64,000 nt of DNA from the NCBI GenBank assembly GCA_963575745.1, contig CAUYUJ010000714.1:433619-497618 (forward strand), given 5' to 3'. The notes beneath the pieces are model-generated. The model saw only the letters and a program-made list of their open reading frames with translations. It was not told the origin of the DNA and ran no database searches. This document shows positions 62,201 through 64,000 of the stretch, in pieces (positions within the stretch are counted from its first letter, which is position 1; every line of letters begins with the position of its first letter). Origin of the DNA: Prorocentrum cordatum. Taxonomy: Eukaryota > Sar > Dinophyceae > Prorocentrales > Prorocentraceae. The position numbers were made by a program, and so were the translations under genes.

Positions 62201-62297
62201 ACCGCCCGATCGCCCCTGGCGAACCGTGCACCGCCTCGTGGACCGCGAGGGCGAGCCTGAACTTGGAGCTGACACCTGTGCCCACCTCGGCTGGCAT
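58992..62297 (-). CDS. Retrotransposon pol: reverse transcriptase, RNase H and DNMT3-like C5-methyltransferase (1,101 aa)
   Basis: The frame is open to 63989, but residues before the ATG at 62297 are shadow of the gag-like ORF; expression by frameshift is also possible. Reverse transcriptase (about residues 230-470): RLIINMVPADSYQ, SSDDLASAFYGCELP (Asp of motif A), FPLGWINADSVFQHC, YCIDDWD (motif C Asp pair). RNase H near 580: VIATDASERAGGICHT. Methyltransferase (about 635-830): ALIELYAGAAGAAVE (motif I), SCEVEPAARRLV (II), VVLCAGSPSRDLASIN (IV), FVENVSSM (VI, ENV) and KRPRLYW (VIII). Spacing, and the LEGSRPKLFF text after motif IV, resemble DNMT3. The catalytic Cys of the SPC motif reads Ser, so methyl transfer by the usual mechanism should fail. 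A C-terminal tail leads into the recombinase. Confidence 0.82.
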   Translation of the reverse strand: MPAEVGTGVSSKFRLALAVHEAVHGSPGAIGRYVCEMCTSPDPTASFARLREVSPLPLPDAPLFERHRAAWYLHQQLPETCEVDAATAQGWALLVDFSLNYPYMGHMRCPTVAARRPTAGQISALGIVQEVCVNFVQDAAAAFELPDWDQVIASKTDSHGGEVTSRAPPLSLAGNMPGLPAQGAPASVKAVDLADAQAGAWLAGPTPALLPRDESPAEVPRAAIQVTSKQEWYRIWTKLVELGLAAPIADDRIFKVGSRRVLAEAFGDAKGGTRSPGQARVQRLIINMVPADSYQRIMRDDIGTLSASPSWVAVPLPEGHMLLGSSDDLASAFYGCELPEAWQPCMALAEAIPSELIGVPGPGKTHLALLVFPLGWINADSVFQHCHRRLGVGSRPLAAGFPADLEWHKDRPLPFKSRGLEQQWVQYCIDDWDHGEVVPSAMVAELIGAVSCAPEKQRAAYGCSGTSVAPGKVKHRALVLEQMGAGFDGAVGQVGVTTEKLHQLLALILWGVGRQGLSTQGMLMVLGRCDRAAEFRRPFVGFLNSVGAAGCWTRPQAVPLGMCDELSDSATALPLAYTDLRARIDTCVIATDASERAGGICHTAGLSARGVACARGGASAVTLRPGAVAAPVRGARWPPRIALIELYAGAAGAAVEASRLPNDVIAPVSCEVEPAARRLVSRRWAGVIELGLIEAVDTVRFTEMLKGYARDADRVVLCAGSPSRDLASINVVGTDLEGSRPKLFFPVPELIQAAEVACPKRTMVFVENVSSMTLESRAEITRALGVTPVFLGPRCHAHIKRPRLYWCSWPVTAFSASDATVETKGVGEAAYFKVLLVVERLPLNASVLEGWSTLDPEADLPCFTRPIPGRHPPFRPVGPDRASVLAAERWAADSYRYQVDNDGDGSLIWDARRQQGRLPVPEASWNVVPDFQQPGLSWQRPGHISALVLEAAVDGARWRCRAVENHRCRYLRILDAQPFTAVSTKGRSSVRTLQPALRQLNSLLLATAGYPLYKYCDTVDMPADTPPRWSYGRRCHAASAAAGESQESRPWQACSASSSKGKPGHGPGDGATSCSEDPAAEGGDGHAAHPAAVPCGGRGGR

Positions 62298-62401
62298 CTG
62301 GCGCCACCGCCGAGCCCGCGAGCTGCCGCGCAGCTGCCGCTCAGGCGGGCGGAGGGCAGGCGGGGGCGAGCGCGAGGCCGCGGCCTCCGCAGCGTCAGCC
62401 C

Positions 62402-63961
62402 TCACGCCCGAACCCGGGCTGTCCTGCGGGCAGTGCTCGTGCCGCGGCTCCTCCCCGTCTTGCCTTTGCCGCGGCTCTTGGCAGCCGGCGGCCTCCCAAT
62501 GTGCGCCTTCCACGCCGCCTGGGTCTCGCCCTCGCGCCTCGGGTGGGCCGCCTTGTGCTGCGCGAAGCTCCGGCCTGCAGCCGCGTCCGCTGGTGGCACG
62601 CGGGCGGCGGCTGCTGCGTCGAGGTCCCCCTCGGAGTCGCTCAGGAGCTGGACCGACCGCGTGGGACTGCAGCTGGTCCTCCGCGCTGCTGGCGGCTTCT
62701 TCCCGGCGCGGAGAGCTGCTGGACCGTCGCCTGGGTCTCGTCCGGCAAGGATCCTCATCGCCTCGGGCGATCCTGAGTCTGGCGTCCCGGGAGCAGGGGG
62801 CGGGCGGCGCGCCTCCGCGCGCCCATGGCCTGCAGGTGCCGTCCCCCCCAGCAACGGAGACGGCTCCCGGCCAGGCCCCCAGCCCGGCCTGCGGTCTGCA
62901 AGTCGCTGGTGGAGTTCGGCGACCTTCAGCTCCCGGGCCTCGACCTTCTCGGCAGCGTTCTCCTCGTCCAGAGAGGTGCCTGACGGAAGCTGTTCCTGCG
63001 CGACCAGCGTGAGCCATCGTGCCGATTGCCAGTTTCCGTCGCGGATGGCCATCGACCGCGCCTTGAACTCCAGCACGACCAGATCCGCCGTCTTGATGAC
63101 CTCCCCGCGCAGGATGCCGTCGAGCGCCAGCCCCGGCGGGCGGAGGACCCGCCCCTCGACTGACCCCAGCGTCTGCGGCGGGTGAGCATCGAAGAACACC
63201 GTGTTCAGGAACTGTGCGACACACGGGGCCCGCAGGTCGGCCTCGCCTGCAGACAACTGCTGAGTGAACTGGCTGCGCAGGTGGCCAAGCCCACTCACGA
63301 GGAGAGCGTCGGGCCGCTGTCAAGCAATCCAGCCGAACAAGTCGCGCTTGCTGCTCACGCCCTGGTAGCGGTCGCGGCCCCCAAGGCGCCCTGTGTCGCT
63401 CTCCGCGCCGTCCTCCACGTCGTCGTCGTCGCGGTCCAGGAGCGCCGCGGTCACGGCCGATGCTGGCCTGCTCCTCCTCCCCGAGGCGCCAGTGCGCGCT
63501 GGGGCAGCAGCGGCGGCTCGGCCAGCAACCTCCTGTGCCAGGCGCTCGCCTACGGCTCCTGCCGGGCGCGCAGCGTTCTTGGGCGTGCCCTGCCTCGGCA
63601 CACCACGAGCTGCCCTGCCCTCCAGCCGCGCCGGCCGCGCCTCGAGCTCGGGGTCCTCGGCGGTCTCCTCGAGCCCGGCGATCTCCTGGTCGAGTGGGCT
63701 CGCCTCTCCTGGACCGCCCGGGGTCTGGGTGCCCTCCACCTCGCGGGCGCACTTGTGCGGAGGCCCGCGAGGCTCCTCCTCGACTTTGTTGCTCCCATCC
63801 CCGAGCGGCCAGCCGCCGACCTCTCCAGGCAGTGGCTCGGCCGAGGGCGCGTCGGTCCGCACAGGCGCCCCAGGATTCGCTGCTGGGCAGATGAGCTTCG
63901 CCCGCTCGCGGGCCACGCCGCGGGGGTCCACTACCTGCCACACGACCAAGTGCTCGACCAC
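62402..63961 (-). CDS. Gag-like ORF of the retrotransposon, interrupted by TGA
   Basis: Two in-frame segments, 63961-63320 (213 aa, ends KRDLFGWIA then TGA at 63322-63320) and 63298-62402 (298 aa). The upstream half is acidic and low complexity (EEPRGPPHKC, DRDDDDVEDGAESD). The downstream half has ordinary protein composition (FLNTVFFDAHPPQTLG, KTADLVVLEFKARSMAIRDG) then a basic tail (KSRGKGKTGRSRG). No zinc knuckle seen; gag-like by position only. The TGA lies before CAG CGG and could be a CGA changed to TGA. The N-terminus may lie further upstream. Pol follows in another frame with 104 bp between this stop and the pol ATG. Confidence 0.5.
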
Positions 63962-64000
63962 AGCGCCAGCTGGAGCGACCGTCCCGCACTTGTTGGCGCT

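Larger units (their letters stand above)
57389..64000 (-). mobile_element. Tyrosine-recombinase (DIRS/Ngaro-like) retrotransposon carrying a cytosine methyltransferase domain (5' end outside window)
   Basis: In the coding direction: a gag-like ORF with one internal TGA (63961-62402), pol (62297-58992) with reverse transcriptase, RNase H and C5-methyltransferase domains, a recombinase in three frames (about 59206-58150), then two 247-bp direct repeats (58057-57811 and 57635-57389) separated by 175 bp. That tail matches the B1-A2-B2 part of split direct repeats in Ngaro/PAT-type elements; the A1 copy would be upstream, beyond 64,000. Canonical DIRS elements often carry an N6-adenine methyltransferase; here the domain is of the C5-cytosine type. 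Confidence 0.8.

Noticed and set aside
62298-63989. N-terminal 564 residues of the open frame containing the retrotransposon pol
   Set aside because: Gly/Arg/Ala-rich shadow of the gag-like ORF; domain-like text begins only after the ATG at 62297.

Overview
The window looks like nuclear DNA of a dinoflagellate. Evidence: every protein-coding exon I can support lies on the minus strand (the one-way gene arrays usual in dinoflagellates); introns that can be placed by protein reading frame use GT, GC and GA donors with AG acceptors; the DNA is GC-rich and full of triplet microsatellites; many short inverted-repeat insertions flanked by 4-8 bp direct repeats are present, some of them being the introns themselves (introner-like elements, IEs); and a 21-nt match to the dinoflagellate spliced leader sits at the 5' end of a retrotransposon. 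A high-GC species (Prorocentrum-like) is possible, but the species cannot be fixed from this sequence.

Layout, read in the minus-strand direction (right to left). 57.4-64.0 kb: 3' part of a tyrosine-recombinase (DIRS/Ngaro-like) retrotransposon with a gag-like ORF (one internal TGA), a pol ORF (reverse transcriptase, RNase H, DNMT3-like cytosine methyltransferase whose catalytic Cys reads Ser), a recombinase spread over three frames, and a B1-A2-B2 split-direct-repeat tail. 46.4-51.6 kb: an apparently complete non-LTR (LINE) element with ORF1, ORF2 (AP endonuclease plus reverse transcriptase) and a spliced-leader relic, inserted in a GGA/CCT microsatellite. 20.1-46.2 kb: seven small exons of an RseP/ARASP-type M50 site-2 protease spread over 26 kb; its HExxH exon is not found and should lie further upstream. 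11.9-13.8 kb: an RluA-type pseudouridine synthase gene with four exons, two of whose introns are IE insertions. 2.1-4.2 kb: a three-exon ADP-ribosylglycohydrolase / J1-crystallin-like gene. 0.2-0.8 kb: the 3' exons of an unidentified gene. Two decayed LINE reverse transcriptase tails lie at 4.9-5.4 kb (+) and 7.5-7.9 kb (-).

Most of the rest is introns and intergenic DNA built from IEs (at least 16 families by my reading, many with two to seven copies here), microsatellites (GGA/CCT, GTT, GA, GT, GAT), minisatellites and GC-rich unique sequence. The three recognised cellular genes do not form an obvious pathway. What ties the region together is mobile DNA: short IEs enter genes and dead LINEs alike, and the larger retroelements sit in or near introns. 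Exon maps here come from reading frames and family knowledge by eye; no alignment, transcript or database search was run.
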